A DNA stretch of 64,000 nt from Bacteroides fragilis NCTC 9343 (GCF_000025985.1 NC_003228.3:1736001-1800000); one strand, 5' to 3'; shown: positions 6,836 through 16,807, counted from the stretch's first letter. Notes: generated by a model from the letters alone, not told the origin. Numbers and translations: made by a program.

Positions 6836-8899
6836 ATGAGAAAGACGAGACGTATCATACCTTTTGTTTTCTGCGGATTACTGATTTCATGCACCACCGA
6901 GCGCCGTCTGGCACGCGTACGTATCTCTCAGCCGCAGATGAAGGAGACGGTTGCGGATACCGGCAAACAGCTGCCCGGTCAAATTGCCTGGACGGATGAC
7001 AAAGGTGAAGAACACCTGGTCAAACAGGTATCCCATGACAGTGTCACGGGCGAAAATATGACCCTGATCGAACTCTCGGAAGTTACTGTCATGGCAAAGA
7101 GCAAACAGGTAGCCGAGAGAAACGGAAAGATCAACCTGGACTTTCTCGTAACGGTTCCCGGTGAGCTGATCAACAACAAGTGGCAGGTCCAGCTCACTCC
7201 CGTAGCCTATAAACCGTCCGACACCCTGTACCTGGACAAGATCTTCCTTTCAGGGGCCGACTTTGCCAAAATGCAGGAAAAAGGGTACATGCGTTACCGG
7301 GCCTTTATGAACTCCATCATACCCGACAGCCTGTATATGCAGAAACTGCTCGACAGCAAAGGCTACAAGAAGGCACTGGCCGAGCTGGAGGAGGAATACT
7401 TCCAGGCCTGGAAGCACGAGGTCATCGCCAAGGAGCGCTGGGTCGACTGGTCAGACAAGACCAATGCCCGGTTCGCACTGTTCAACTACAAGATGGAACG
7501 TAACCGGCAGGCCATTGCCGGATACAATTCCATCCTGGAGTACCTTCCCGCCTATTGGATGCGCCGGGAAATAGACGGCAAATACATTCCTTCCAAATGG
7601 AAGATGTTTGCCGAAGGTAATTATAAAATCCGCACGAGAAGCATCACCCCGGAAGATTCGGCGGCCATAACGGAACGCTTTACCGATTACAAGAAGATAG
7701 CCGAGAACCAGAAAAGAAAGGAGCAAGCCAGTGAGGTCTATGAAAAGTATGTGCGGTTTCCTTATGAACCCGCACGCCTGGATACGGTCATCAGGCAAGG
7801 CAGCAACTTCGTGTATTATTACAAGCAGGAGCTTCCCGCCACCGAAAACACGAAGAAGATAGAGCTGACGCTTGACGGACAGATCCTCTCCAGGGACGAG
7901 GTACGGACCCAGCTTCCGCCATCGGACACGATCACCTATTATATCTCCAGCATGGTGCAGTTCCTCGACCGCACGCCGCGTTACAGGAAGAAGATCATCA
8001 CCCGCAAGGATGAAGTCAGCCTGCGGGCCTATGTGACCTATAAGAGCGGAAGTACCGGGTTCGATGAAAAGACCGGGAACAACAAGGCTGAGATCGACAA
8101 GGTGTTCGAGACCATCCGTGGAATCAATTATACGGGAGAGTTCCTCATAGACAGCATCCGCATGACGGCCACTTCATCCCCCGAGGGCAGTTCCGAAATG
8201 AACCTTTTCCTTTCCAGGGAACGTGCGCTGGCACTGAAGAAATACCTTGCTGCACGCACGGAAGACCGGGAAGGGGTCGATACGCTTTTCCGCCCGCGCT
8301 GGACCGGTGAGGATTGGAGCAGGCTGCACGAACTGGTCCTTTCAGATGACAGCCTGGCAAACAAGGCCGGCATTTTACGTATCCTGAAAGAGACGAAGAA
8401 TCCCGACAGCCGGGAACATGCCCTGCGCGAATATGCTTCCGACTACAAACGCATCCGGGAAAGGTATTATCCGCTGCTGCGCTGTGTGGAATTCAATTTC
8501 CACCTCCACCGCCGGGATATGATCCAGGATACGATTGTGATGCCGGTCATCGACAGTACCTACATGCACGCGGTCAGCCTGATCGAGAACAGGCAATACA
8601 AGCAGGCGCTGTCCATGCTGGAAGAGTCCTACGGGGAGGACTACAATACGGCGGTCTGCCTGATGTCCTTAGGCTATGACAGCCGTGCCCTGGATGTCAT
8701 GCTCAAACAGCCGGATACCTCTGACAGGAACTACCTGCTCTCTATCCTCTACAGCCGTCTGGGACGGGAGAAAGAAGCCCTGAAGATGTATGTCAGGTCC
8801 TGTGACCAGGATGACTCCAAGATCTGGAGGGGCAAGCTCGATCCGGAGATCAACAAACTGATAGTAACTTATAATTTATATAAAGATGAACTATACTAA
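6836..8899 (+). CDS. Lipoprotein with OmpA-like and C-terminal TPR regions
   Basis: A 687-residue lipoprotein: the signal ends at LLISC (Cys about residue 19). The long N-terminal region is charged. An OmpA-C-like peptidoglycan-binding segment appears near residues 440-480 (IRMTATSSPEGSSEMNLFLS, then RERALALKKYL), and TPR-like helices occupy about 575-670 (YKQALSMLEESYG, ALDVMLKQP, KEALKMY). In Bacteroidales fimbrial clusters a protein of this layout sits beside DUF3575 and probably anchors the assembly to the wall. Its 3' end overlaps the next gene by 14 bp. Confidence 0.7.
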   Translation: MRKTRRIIPFVFCGLLISCTTERRLARVRISQPQMKETVADTGKQLPGQIAWTDDKGEEHLVKQVSHDSVTGENMTLIELSEVTVMAKSKQVAERNGKINLDFLVTVPGELINNKWQVQLTPVAYKPSDTLYLDKIFLSGADFAKMQEKGYMRYRAFMNSIIPDSLYMQKLLDSKGYKKALAELEEEYFQAWKHEVIAKERWVDWSDKTNARFALFNYKMERNRQAIAGYNSILEYLPAYWMRREIDGKYIPSKWKMFAEGNYKIRTRSITPEDSAAITERFTDYKKIAENQKRKEQASEVYEKYVRFPYEPARLDTVIRQGSNFVYYYKQELPATENTKKIELTLDGQILSRDEVRTQLPPSDTITYYISSMVQFLDRTPRYRKKIITRKDEVSLRAYVTYKSGSTGFDEKTGNNKAEIDKVFETIRGINYTGEFLIDSIRMTATSSPEGSSEMNLFLSRERALALKKYLAARTEDREGVDTLFRPRWTGEDWSRLHELVLSDDSLANKAGILRILKETKNPDSREHALREYASDYKRIRERYYPLLRCVEFNFHLHRRDMIQDTIVMPVIDSTYMHAVSLIENRQYKQALSMLEESYGEDYNTAVCLMSLGYDSRALDVMLKQPDTSDRNYLLSILYSRLGREKEALKMYVRSCDQDDSKIWRGKLDPEINKLIVTYNLYKDELY

Positions 8900-9767
8900 C
8901 AGATTCATATCTTTTACAGTCCTTGCGGCCGTTCTCAGCGGCTGCGAGTTCAACGAGGATTTCTGTATCAGGAACGGGGAGCTGGTCGCCTGGTGTGATT
9001 TCAGCGGGATCCGGGAAACACCTCCCGTACCGGAGGAAAGGCACATCATAGCATTCCCTTCCGGTATGGATATTCCTTCCGGGGAACAGATGACATTTAC
9101 GCAGGATACCCTGCGCCAAAGCATTCCACAGGGTGAATACCAATTCCTATTTTATACCGGGAATTATGAAGTGAGCGACATCCGGGATTATCACGAGGCC
9201 CGCCTTATGGCACGGACAGATACTCTGGAGGGCGAGGTATACATTTCCGGCGTGCAGAAGTTCTGCTGTTCGGCCGGTTTCAGCCAGCGCCTGGAGTACC
9301 AGAGGCCCAAGCGCGTTCCCATAACACCGTCCGCATTCGTCCAACGGCTGAATATCCAGATCAACGTCTCGGGTAATATCACTCCCCTGGCCGGCCTGCA
9401 AGGTACCCTCACCGGTATTTCCACCGGCCGGTACCTTGTCTCCCGGGAAAGGACAGGAAACGCAAGTGTCACAAGCCTGTTCTCGCGTAAACCGGAAACC
9501 GACCGGTGGAAGACAAGCCTGTACGCTTTCGGGTTCAACCCCGCAGCGGAGAATATCCTTTCGGTAAAGATTGAAATGGACGGGAAGGATTCGGTATTCA
9601 ACGAAGAGCAGAAGGTGGACCTGACCCCGTATCTCCGGGGATTTGACAGCGATGAACTTTCTCTGGAACTGGACCTGCACATCGGCAAGGAACTGACCAT
9701 AGGAGAACCGGTTGTCATTCCGGATTGGGAGGATATCCCGGAAACAGAATTACCAAACTATAATTAA
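8886..9767 (+). CDS. FimB/Mfa2-like (DUF5119-type) fimbrial lipoprotein
   Basis: A 293-residue lipoprotein (lipobox LSGC at about residues 17-20). The beta-rich body with QFLFYTGN, RLNIQINVSGN and SLYAFGFNP matches FimB/Mfa2-like anchor subunits, which terminate assembly and attach the fimbria to the outer membrane. Its place between the OmpA/TPR lipoprotein and the fimbrillin is typical. The split between FimB/Mfa2 and DUF5119 subfamilies is not certain from sequence reading alone. Confidence 0.65.
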   Translation: MNYTNRFISFTVLAAVLSGCEFNEDFCIRNGELVAWCDFSGIRETPPVPEERHIIAFPSGMDIPSGEQMTFTQDTLRQSIPQGEYQFLFYTGNYEVSDIRDYHEARLMARTDTLEGEVYISGVQKFCCSAGFSQRLEYQRPKRVPITPSAFVQRLNIQINVSGNITPLAGLQGTLTGISTGRYLVSRERTGNASVTSLFSRKPETDRWKTSLYAFGFNPAAENILSVKIEMDGKDSVFNEEQKVDLTPYLRGFDSDELSLELDLHIGKELTIGEPVVIPDWEDIPETELPNYN

Positions 9768-9784
9768 TTATTTATTTTTTTCAG

Positions 9785-10747
9785 ATGAAAATGAAAACAA
9801 GTTTTTTTCTTTCAGCGGTAATGGCCGCAGGCCTGCTGGCTTCATGCAGCAACAGTGAAGAAATTTTTAATGGGCAAGTGACGGACGGCGAGCATTCGGG
9901 GGCACAGCTGAATATCGTACCTACCGTAAGTTCCGAAAGCACCGAAACAAGGGCCGGTTTCGATCCCAAGACAGATTGGGCGGCAGGCGACGCGCTGGGC
10001 CTGTTCATGTACAAGTCCAGCGGCTGGGGAGACGCCTACCCGCGTTATGATGCCCAGAACAACAAGTCGACCAGGCAGGCGAACGGCTGGTCACAGGCCA
10101 GCCCGGTGTACCTGCTGGTAGACAAGGCCACCATATGGGCCTATTATCCGTATAACCAGGCCGTGACGGACGGTACCAAAATACCGGTTCCTATCAATGT
10201 TGGTACCTCCGTTGATTACATGTGGGGCAAAAGCACTAACCAGGTATCCGTAATCGAGACCGATGCCAGGATTCCGATGAAGCATGCGCTTTCACAGTTT
10301 GTCGTGCGGCTGAAAGTTTCACCCGAGTACCATAACGACGGAAACCTGACCTCGGCCAAACTCAAGGCGACAGGTGCCAAGTTCGCCACTACCGGAACCA
10401 TGAACCTGAACGACGGGGGAAAAATTACGTTCCAACCTACCAGCACGGAGCTGACCTGGAGCCCGAACACGACCGTTCCGGCACAGGGACAGCAGGCGGT
10501 GGATTATGCCGCAGCCATTTATCCGATGACGCTGGCCGCGGGCGAGGTGTCGCTTGAAGTGGTGATCGACGGTGCAACCTATACCTATGCCATCCCGCAA
10601 ATCACCTGGGAGGCGGGAAAGAGATACATCTACTCGATCACCATGCGTTCCAACGATGCGGAGATCGGAGGAGAGAACGGACAGTCGGTAACCATAGAAG
10701 GCTGGACTTCCACTGAAGAAGACATCACCCTTGTTCCGGTCAAATAG
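9785..10747 (+). CDS. Fimbrillin family (Mfa1/FimA-like) lipoprotein, probable major subunit
   Basis: A 320-residue lipoprotein with lipobox LASC at about residues 18-21. It shows the fimbrillin pattern: ETRAGF near 55-60, where ETR is the usual Arg-protease processing region, WAAGDALGLFMY, an aromatic IWAYYPYN motif, and a C-terminal EAGKRYIYSITM strand before an acidic tail. These subunits are secreted as lipoproteins and polymerise after cleavage by an Rgp/RpgP-type protease. The strong hairpin just downstream would let this gene be the most abundant transcript in the operon, consistent with a major subunit; that is inference. Confidence 0.8.
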   Translation: MKMKTSFFLSAVMAAGLLASCSNSEEIFNGQVTDGEHSGAQLNIVPTVSSESTETRAGFDPKTDWAAGDALGLFMYKSSGWGDAYPRYDAQNNKSTRQANGWSQASPVYLLVDKATIWAYYPYNQAVTDGTKIPVPINVGTSVDYMWGKSTNQVSVIETDARIPMKHALSQFVVRLKVSPEYHNDGNLTSAKLKATGAKFATTGTMNLNDGGKITFQPTSTELTWSPNTTVPAQGQQAVDYAAAIYPMTLAAGEVSLEVVIDGATYTYAIPQITWEAGKRYIYSITMRSNDAEIGGENGQSVTIEGWTSTEEDITLVPVK

Positions 10748-10760
10748 ATTACTAACCCGC

Positions 10761-10782
10761 GGGGGAGCCTTCCGGTTCCCCC
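10761..10782 (+). terminator. Intra-operon hairpin after the fimbrillin gene
   Basis: GGGGGAGCC pairs with GGTTCCCCC across a 4-nt loop (one mismatch) and is followed by ATAAAAAAG rather than a T-run. It is a likely partial terminator or 3'-stabilising hairpin that sets subunit stoichiometry. Confidence 0.6.
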
Positions 10783-10797
10783 ATAAAAAAGAGAATA

Positions 10798-12402
10798 ATG
10801 GTAAGAGCAATAACAACGATTGTCTGCAGTCTCCTTCTGCTGTTGTCCTTTTCCTGCAGCCGGGAAGATACCGGGCCGCAGGAAACCATTCCGGGCAGCG
10901 GGATCGTGACATTTACCGCCATGACCGGGCAAGGGGAAACGCGGAGCAGCCAGGAAGGCAGTTTCGAGACAGGCGATGCCATAGGCGTATTCGCCATCGA
11001 ACCGAAGACCGGCGTGTACTGGGCGGTGAACAACAAGTATACGTATGACGGACAGAAATTCAAGCCGGAGGCGGAAGCGGACAATATCATAGTAACGGTA
11101 GGAACCGACTTTGATTTTTATGTGTATTACCCTTTCAAGACAGGGCAGACCGATATAACCGGGATCTCCCATACCGCCGGCAACCAGAACGAAAAGGCGG
11201 GCTGGATTTCCGCGGACTTCATGACAGCGACCTATACCGATCCTATCCGGGACTACACGGTCCCACTGAATTTCAAACACAGGATGTCGACCGTAGAGGT
11301 CAGGATCGATAGAAATGACGGTGTGAGGGAAGCCACGATGGAGAATGTGAAACGTACAAGCCGTTTCAATCTTCTTACCGGGGGAATCAGCACGGATGAA
11401 AGCAAGGGAAACTGTACGATGTACAAGTACTCGGAGGCGGGAGGAACCACAGTGTTTCGGGTAACCATCCCCGCACAAAGGCTTACGACCTCCTCCAACT
11501 ATGTGTCCCTTACGGGAACCACTCCCATAAAGCTACGCGGAACCTCCGACATGGTTACCGAAGAGGGGAAAATACATAATTACCGGATGGACTACAAAAA
11601 ACAGGTCACCATCCTGGATTATGCACCCGGAGGAACCACCACAGGTGCGGGACTGTACAATACGGGAAGTAACTGTACGGTGTCGGCGAGCGTGAAGCCG
11701 GGCTATGAGTTTGCCGGCTGGTATGAAGGGGGAAGGATTGTATCCGGTACCGCACAATACAGCTTTGAGGTGCTTGCGGACCGTACCCTCGAGCCCAAAT
11801 ACCGGAATTACGGATCCTGGAGAGTTACCCTGACGGCCAATCCTTCCGCCATTTCTTGGAAAGGGGGGACTTCGACGCTCAGTGCGGGCGCCTCACGGGA
11901 CGTATTCGTCAATGGGGTTAAAGAGACTCTCCAGGGAGGCTCACCCTCTATCAGCGGAGGTACGGAGGGATTTTTCCTTTCAGGTAATACGGTGAGCGTA
12001 TCGGAGAACAATACGGCATCCACGCGCAGCTGCGTATTTACGGCAAGTCATGGCGGTAGTTCCGCAACGGTCACCATCAGTCAGGAAGCAGCTCCGGTCA
12101 GCTACTATTTCAGCTATGGGGACGGAAGCACGACCCACAGTGAACGCGTGGAAGCAGGCTCAGGCTCATTTACATTGAGCATTACAAGCTATAAGATAGC
12201 GGGTAACAGCCGGAAGGACCTTTCCTGGAGCGCATCGGGTGACAGCTGGATTCACGTATCGGGAAGCTCGGTCAGCTATGACGAGAATCCGACCAAGGAG
12301 ATCCGCAGCGGAAGCGTGACCCTTACACAGGCGGAAAGCGGAAAGACACTGACACTGACCGTCAGACAGAAGGGTAAAACTTCAATTGATATCAATCCTT
12401 AA
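10798..12402 (+). CDS. Large fimbrillin-like lipoprotein with InlB-like repeat and BACON-type domains
   Basis: A 534-residue lipoprotein (FSCS lipobox near residue 20). Residues 30-270 are fimbrillin-like (GDAIGVFAIEP, FYVYYPF, NFKHRMSTVEVR). Residues about 275-345 hold a divergent InlB-B-type repeat (GAGLYNTGSN through KPGYEFAGWYEGG). Two BACON-like Ig domains follow (about 345-440 and 445-530; SVTLTQAESGKTLTLTVRQK). BACON domains often bind glycans or mucin, so this may be an adhesive tip subunit; inferred. The GAGLY/GYEFAGW module recurs in the lipoprotein at 22574-24157. Confidence 0.7.
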   Translation: MVRAITTIVCSLLLLLSFSCSREDTGPQETIPGSGIVTFTAMTGQGETRSSQEGSFETGDAIGVFAIEPKTGVYWAVNNKYTYDGQKFKPEAEADNIIVTVGTDFDFYVYYPFKTGQTDITGISHTAGNQNEKAGWISADFMTATYTDPIRDYTVPLNFKHRMSTVEVRIDRNDGVREATMENVKRTSRFNLLTGGISTDESKGNCTMYKYSEAGGTTVFRVTIPAQRLTTSSNYVSLTGTTPIKLRGTSDMVTEEGKIHNYRMDYKKQVTILDYAPGGTTTGAGLYNTGSNCTVSASVKPGYEFAGWYEGGRIVSGTAQYSFEVLADRTLEPKYRNYGSWRVTLTANPSAISWKGGTSTLSAGASRDVFVNGVKETLQGGSPSISGGTEGFFLSGNTVSVSENNTASTRSCVFTASHGGSSATVTISQEAAPVSYYFSYGDGSTTHSERVEAGSGSFTLSITSYKIAGNSRKDLSWSASGDSWIHVSGSSVSYDENPTKEIRSGSVTLTQAESGKTLTLTVRQKGKTSIDINP

Positions 12403-12420
12403 TTAAACGAATAGCAAAAA

Positions 12421-13218
12421 ATGAAAATAAAAGTGTATAAACACATAGTCATGTTTCTTTTGCCGGCGGCCCTTACGGGCTGTTCCGGCAAAGAAGATTC
12501 CCTCCCCGGGACAGGAGAGGTGGGACTTGAGATAGAAAACTGTTTCAGCCGCAGTGCCGGTACGGATACGGGCCATGTTCCGGTAAAGGACTTCGGCATG
12601 GCGCTGCTCGATGAAACGGGAGGCTCATATACCGGTGTCAGCAATCCGCTGCATGTGACCTATGGGGAGAGCTGGAATTTTCCGCAGGTGACGCTTACCC
12701 AGAAAACCTGCCGGCTGTTCGCTTTCTCCCCGTTCCGGAGTATCCCGGGAAAGGAAGTGGCTGTCAGCCTGAGTCCCCAGACGGATTACCTGGCATCGGA
12801 TGAAGTGCGTCTGGACTGGCAGAACCGCCGGGCGAGTATCGAAATGAAGCACCTGCTCTCCCTGCTGGCCTTTACCGTGGACGGGAGCCGGGCGTGCAGC
12901 CTGAATGTGGAAGCCGTACCGACAGAGGCCACATACGACCTTACAGGCGGTACATTGTCCGTAAACGAGGGAAGCGGCACCGTTTCTTCCAAGGAGAACA
13001 TCCTGCTGCTCCTGCCAGGCAGGCTTGAAGAGAGGAAAGCGCAGATCCGCTACCTGGACCGGACCTATGACTGGTATCTTCCGGCAAACACCTTTGAAGC
13101 CGGTAAAAGATACGATTACGCGTTGACCCTGAGCAAGGAAGGGGTACTCATGCTCTCCGGTGTGAGTGCCCGTCCCTGGGAAACGGGAGGAGACTATACC
13201 GGAACCATACAACCCTAA
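12421..13218 (+). CDS. Fimbrillin-like lipoprotein, minor subunit
   Basis: A 265-residue lipoprotein (lipobox LTGC at residues about 18-21). The core shows the fimbrillin logic: EMKHLLSLLAFTVDG, NILLLLPG, and the C-terminal FEAGKRYDYALTLSKEG followed by a WETGG segment. Short for the family (usually 300 or more residues), so it is probably an accessory subunit. It ends only 14 bp before traE on the same strand. Confidence 0.65.
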   Translation: MKIKVYKHIVMFLLPAALTGCSGKEDSLPGTGEVGLEIENCFSRSAGTDTGHVPVKDFGMALLDETGGSYTGVSNPLHVTYGESWNFPQVTLTQKTCRLFAFSPFRSIPGKEVAVSLSPQTDYLASDEVRLDWQNRRASIEMKHLLSLLAFTVDGSRACSLNVEAVPTEATYDLTGGTLSVNEGSGTVSSKENILLLLPGRLEERKAQIRYLDRTYDWYLPANTFEAGKRYDYALTLSKEGVLMLSGVSARPWETGGDYTGTIQP

Positions 13219-13232
13219 AATAAGCAACCATC

Positions 13233-13541
13233 ATGAAAAGAAAATTTCTACTGTCCGCTTTTTTATTTGCGTCCACCCTGCGCGGATATGCACAGGATGC
13301 CCGCGGCGCGATGAACCAGATCCTGGACGGTTACACCCTGCCGATTTTTTTGGCCTGTATGCTTGTGGGGCTTGCCTTAGGGGTGGTCCAGCAGTTGGAT
13401 AACATCATCGACAAGGAGAACCGGGGAACACGCAGGGACGGCCTGTTTGCCCTGGGCTGGTATGTGGGTTTCTCCCTGCTTGCGGGAGTCGTGATAACAG
13501 CGGCCAAAGCCGCGATATCCGGCATTAAACTGACCATATGA
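13233..13541 (+). CDS. traE: Conjugative transposon protein TraE (DUF4134)
   Basis: A 102-residue protein with a signal/TM at 1-20, then TLPIFLACMLVGLALGV (TM, about 33-50) and a second TM at about 73-95. Small, two-TM DUF4134 proteins are TraE of Bacteroidales elements and resemble VirB2/TrbC-like pilin components. Its stop overlaps the traF start (ATGA). It is the first gene of the mating-pore block and directly follows the fimbrial genes. Confidence 0.85.
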   Translation: MKRKFLLSAFLFASTLRGYAQDARGAMNQILDGYTLPIFLACMLVGLALGVVQQLDNIIDKENRGTRRDGLFALGWYVGFSLLAGVVITAAKAAISGIKLTI

Positions 13542-13879
13542 GGTACACTGTCAGGAAAGGACTGGAAAGCCCCTGCATGATACGGGGCTTCCTTTCATCG
13601 GACTACTGGATTTTTGTGGGATGCTGTGCCGCCGCGCTTGTCCTGCTTTTCCTGAGTGTCCGTACAGGCATCATGACCGGTGACTGGACCCTGACGTTAC
13701 TGGTCCTTTCGGTCTCGCTGCCGCTGCTGCCGGTACTGGGGCACAAACTCAGGAAAAAGGCACGGCCAACGAAATTCAGGGAATCGAAGTACGGCATGAC
13801 CGTGAGTAACTTAACCATAAACAGACAACTTCTGAAGAAGAAACAAGATGAAAGAGGAAGAGGCATACAGCATACTTGA
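13538..13879 (+). CDS. traF: Conjugative transposon protein TraF (DUF4133)
   Basis: A 113-residue protein with two TM segments (about 27-43 and 52-67) and a basic C-terminal tail ending in a Lys/Arg-rich stretch. DUF4133/TraF is the VirB3-like inner-membrane component that always precedes TraG. It overlaps traE at its start and traG by 32 bp at its end, which supports translational coupling of traE-F-G. Confidence 0.8.
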   Translation: MRYTVRKGLESPCMIRGFLSSDYWIFVGCCAAALVLLFLSVRTGIMTGDWTLTLLVLSVSLPLLPVLGHKLRKKARPTKFRESKYGMTVSNLTINRQLLKKKQDERGRGIQHT

Positions 13880-16268
13880 CATTATCAGCGAGTCCGATGG
13901 ACAAAGCGTGATCCTGACCCGGAGCGGCAGCATATGTATCCCGTTCGAGCTCCGGCAGCCGGAGTGCTATTCCCTTTCCCCGGAAGAGATCGACGAAAGG
14001 GACGGGATGTACCGGGAAGCCTTCAGGCACATGCCCGACGGTACCTACGTACACAAACAGGACGTGTTCCTTAAAAAAGAGTACCACCCGGGCAAAGGCA
14101 CCGGCTCTTTCCTGGACCGTGCCGACGCGCGCCACTTTGAAGGACGCCTGTACATCGACCACACCTGTATCCTGCACTTTGTACTTGCAGGGCTGAAAAG
14201 CCTGGAAAAGGCGTATGTATCCTCACCCCTGGCCTATAAGGAACATCTGCACAGGGAAGACTACAGAAAGCTGGAAGCCTTTCTCGAAGGGGTGGACAAT
14301 GCGGTGAGCATCCTGCAGAACATGCGCGGGAACTCGGTGCTGCCCATGTCCTGTGAAGGGATATCCGGATTCACCCGCGCATACTCCGGCCTGTTCGGTG
14401 ATACGGACGCCGTGGTGGATATACACGTCGACGGGAGCCTGCATGTGGGAAAGAACCATGCGCGCTGCTATGCGGTGTGCGACGAGACCTTCCTTCCGGA
14501 AGGAAACATCGAGTCCTATGTCAGGGACGAGTCGCTGCCACCGGCCGCTTCACAACTGTACCATCCCCTGATGGAACAGTTAGGCATGTACCTTCCCTAC
14601 AACCACATCGTCAACCAGGTCATCTATTTCGAGGGAAACGAGAGGCTGCGCTCCCGGATCGCACGCAACATAGACATTTACGGGAGCAATTCTTCCATGA
14701 ACAAGGGCATCGAAAGGGAATTTAAAGAGCTGGACAAGCTCCAGACAGAGATCCTCGAGGAGAACCAGATGCTGGTGCGCTCCTTCTTTTCGGTCTGTGT
14801 CTTCGACGGGTCGGATACCGAACTGGAGAAGGCTGACAAAAGGATCAGGGAAATATTGAACCTGAACCGGTTCAAATATTACATACCGGGCTACGGGAAC
14901 CTGGCAAGGATGCACTTCGCCTGTGTCCCCGGACAGATCAGCCTGATGCCGGTGGAATATCTTTTCCTCACCACCCTGCCCATAGCGCTCTGTTTCTTTC
15001 TCCAGTGCAGCAAGTTCAGCAATGACGCCGAAGGGATCTACGTGCATGACAGGATGTACCAGGTGCCCCTGCGAAAGGATATCTGGGACGCGGCGAAAAA
15101 AAGGGTGAATGCCCGAAACGGGATGGTCATTGCCGGCACGGGCGGGGGAAAATCAGCCTTCACCCTGAATTTTACGCAGCAGCTGATCGAGCAGGACTAT
15201 ACGACCATCGTCGTGGAGTTCGGAAACTCATTCAGCCAGCTGTGCAAGCTCTATCCGGATATCTCCCTGCATGTGGACTATGACGGCAAGACTCCCCTGG
15301 GGATCAACCCGTTTGACCTGCAGGGAGGGGAACCGGACAATAATGACCTGGAAACGCTCTCCGGCATCGTACAGCGATACTGGAAGCACATGTTCACCAA
15401 GGACGAGTCGGAGAAGGAAGTCGCCCTGACACGGTTTATCCAGGACTATTACGAACATGTCCGGCAAGGGCATAACTTTGAGAGTTTCTATAATTACGTC
15501 ATAGACAATTACAATGAGATCCTCGAGAGAAAACATATCCCCGGTACGTATTTCACCATTGAGTCTTTCAAACTGAACTGCGGGGAATTCATGCCCGGGC
15601 AGCGGTATGAGAATGTCTGCAAGGATATGAAGATCGATTTCTCCGGAAAGAAGTTCATCGTGTTCGAGCTTACGCGGATCAAGCAGGACAGGTTCCTTTC
15701 AAACCTGGTCATGAGCATGATATTCACCGTCATCCAGAAAAAGCTGCTCAGTGACAGGAGAAAGCGCGGCATACTGATTTTCGACGAGTATGCCGAAACC
15801 GCGCAGATGGTGGATACGGCCACAGGCAGCGGCATACACAGCTCCGTGGCCTTCTGCTACCAGAAGATCCGCAAGGAGAACGGGGCCGTATATACCATTG
15901 TACAGACCCCTGACCAGCTGCCCGATGACGAGAACACGAAAAACATCATCGGCAACACGGACATGCTGTTCGTATTGCCTACCAAGGAGGTCATCTACCG
16001 GAGCATCATTGACAAATTCAAGCTGACGCAGGCCGGGCAGATAGCCCTGATGAAATCCATGCGGAACAACTTCTCCTGTTCCCGTCCCTACTCGGAATGC
16101 TTCATGCGCATGGGTGAGAATTACGCGACGGTTACCCGCCTGGAGTTCTCCAGGGAGAAGTTCCTCGCTTTCCAGACGGAAGGCGAGATCTGGTCGGACC
16201 TCGAGGACAAAACCGGCAGCGGAAAGTCCATGCAGGAGGCCATCGAAGAATATATAAACGAACATTAA
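13848..16268 (+). CDS. traG: TraG family conjugation ATPase (VirB4-like)
   Basis: The 806-residue length fits the family. The N-terminal domain (1-400) is the VirB4/TraG-N region; the Walker A motif GTGGGKSAF lies near residues 428-436, and Walker B ILIFDEYAE near 642-650. A QTPDQLPDD motif follows, as in other TraG ATPases. It is the hexameric cytoplasmic motor that energises assembly of the type IV mating pore. It lies between traF (overlapping) and traI with 12 bp spacing. Confidence 0.95.
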   Translation: MKEEEAYSILDIISESDGQSVILTRSGSICIPFELRQPECYSLSPEEIDERDGMYREAFRHMPDGTYVHKQDVFLKKEYHPGKGTGSFLDRADARHFEGRLYIDHTCILHFVLAGLKSLEKAYVSSPLAYKEHLHREDYRKLEAFLEGVDNAVSILQNMRGNSVLPMSCEGISGFTRAYSGLFGDTDAVVDIHVDGSLHVGKNHARCYAVCDETFLPEGNIESYVRDESLPPAASQLYHPLMEQLGMYLPYNHIVNQVIYFEGNERLRSRIARNIDIYGSNSSMNKGIEREFKELDKLQTEILEENQMLVRSFFSVCVFDGSDTELEKADKRIREILNLNRFKYYIPGYGNLARMHFACVPGQISLMPVEYLFLTTLPIALCFFLQCSKFSNDAEGIYVHDRMYQVPLRKDIWDAAKKRVNARNGMVIAGTGGGKSAFTLNFTQQLIEQDYTTIVVEFGNSFSQLCKLYPDISLHVDYDGKTPLGINPFDLQGGEPDNNDLETLSGIVQRYWKHMFTKDESEKEVALTRFIQDYYEHVRQGHNFESFYNYVIDNYNEILERKHIPGTYFTIESFKLNCGEFMPGQRYENVCKDMKIDFSGKKFIVFELTRIKQDRFLSNLVMSMIFTVIQKKLLSDRRKRGILIFDEYAETAQMVDTATGSGIHSSVAFCYQKIRKENGAVYTIVQTPDQLPDDENTKNIIGNTDMLFVLPTKEVIYRSIIDKFKLTQAGQIALMKSMRNNFSCSRPYSECFMRMGENYATVTRLEFSREKFLAFQTEGEIWSDLEDKTGSGKSMQEAIEEYINEH

Positions 16269-16280
16269 AACAAGAAACGT

Positions 16281-16802
16281 ATGAAGAAATTATTTTTATC
16301 CTTAATCGTGATGATGACGGCAGCCACCGCATCGGCACAATGGGCCGTGACGGATGCCGGCAATTTAAGCCAGAACCTTAAGAACTTCAAGGAACTGCAA
16401 AAGCAGGTCGGTTACCTTCAGCAGCAGAAGAAGCTGCTGGACGAGAGCCTGGACATGATGCGCAAGGTCAACTCCGTGGTGTCGGACTGTGAGACGACCC
16501 GGTATATTATCGAACGCCAGGCAAGGCTCTCCCAAAAATGCGTCGATCTGCTCAGCGGGAAGCAGCTGAACTCCTCGACACTGCAGACACTCACCGGCAG
16601 TATTGAACAGATCATGGCCGGTAACAGGCGCCTGATACAGCTGTCGAGAACGATCCTCTCCACAAGCGTGAGGATGAATGACGCCGAGCGGTTGTCCACC
16701 CTGCAGAACATAGAGAAACAGACCCTTGAGGAGGAAAGGAAAATAGCCAGGATCTCCCAGGTAATAAACCAGTACGAACGGCTCAAAAGGGCATTGAGGT
16801 AA
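16281..16802 (+). CDS. traI: Conjugative transposon protein TraI (DUF4141)
   Basis: A 173-residue secreted protein: signal peptide 1-19 (SASA-QW cleavage), then almost entirely helical (QNLKNFKELQKQVGYLQQQK). This is the DUF4141/TraI family, VirB5-like, thought to form part of the periplasmic or pilus-tip portion of the pore. It is somewhat shorter than CTnDOT TraI but complete in frame. It is in line with traG and traJ. Confidence 0.8.
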   Translation: MKKLFLSLIVMMTAATASAQWAVTDAGNLSQNLKNFKELQKQVGYLQQQKKLLDESLDMMRKVNSVVSDCETTRYIIERQARLSQKCVDLLSGKQLNSSTLQTLTGSIEQIMAGNRRLIQLSRTILSTSVRMNDAERLSTLQNIEKQTLEEERKIARISQVINQYERLKRALR

Positions 16803-16807
16803 GAGGA

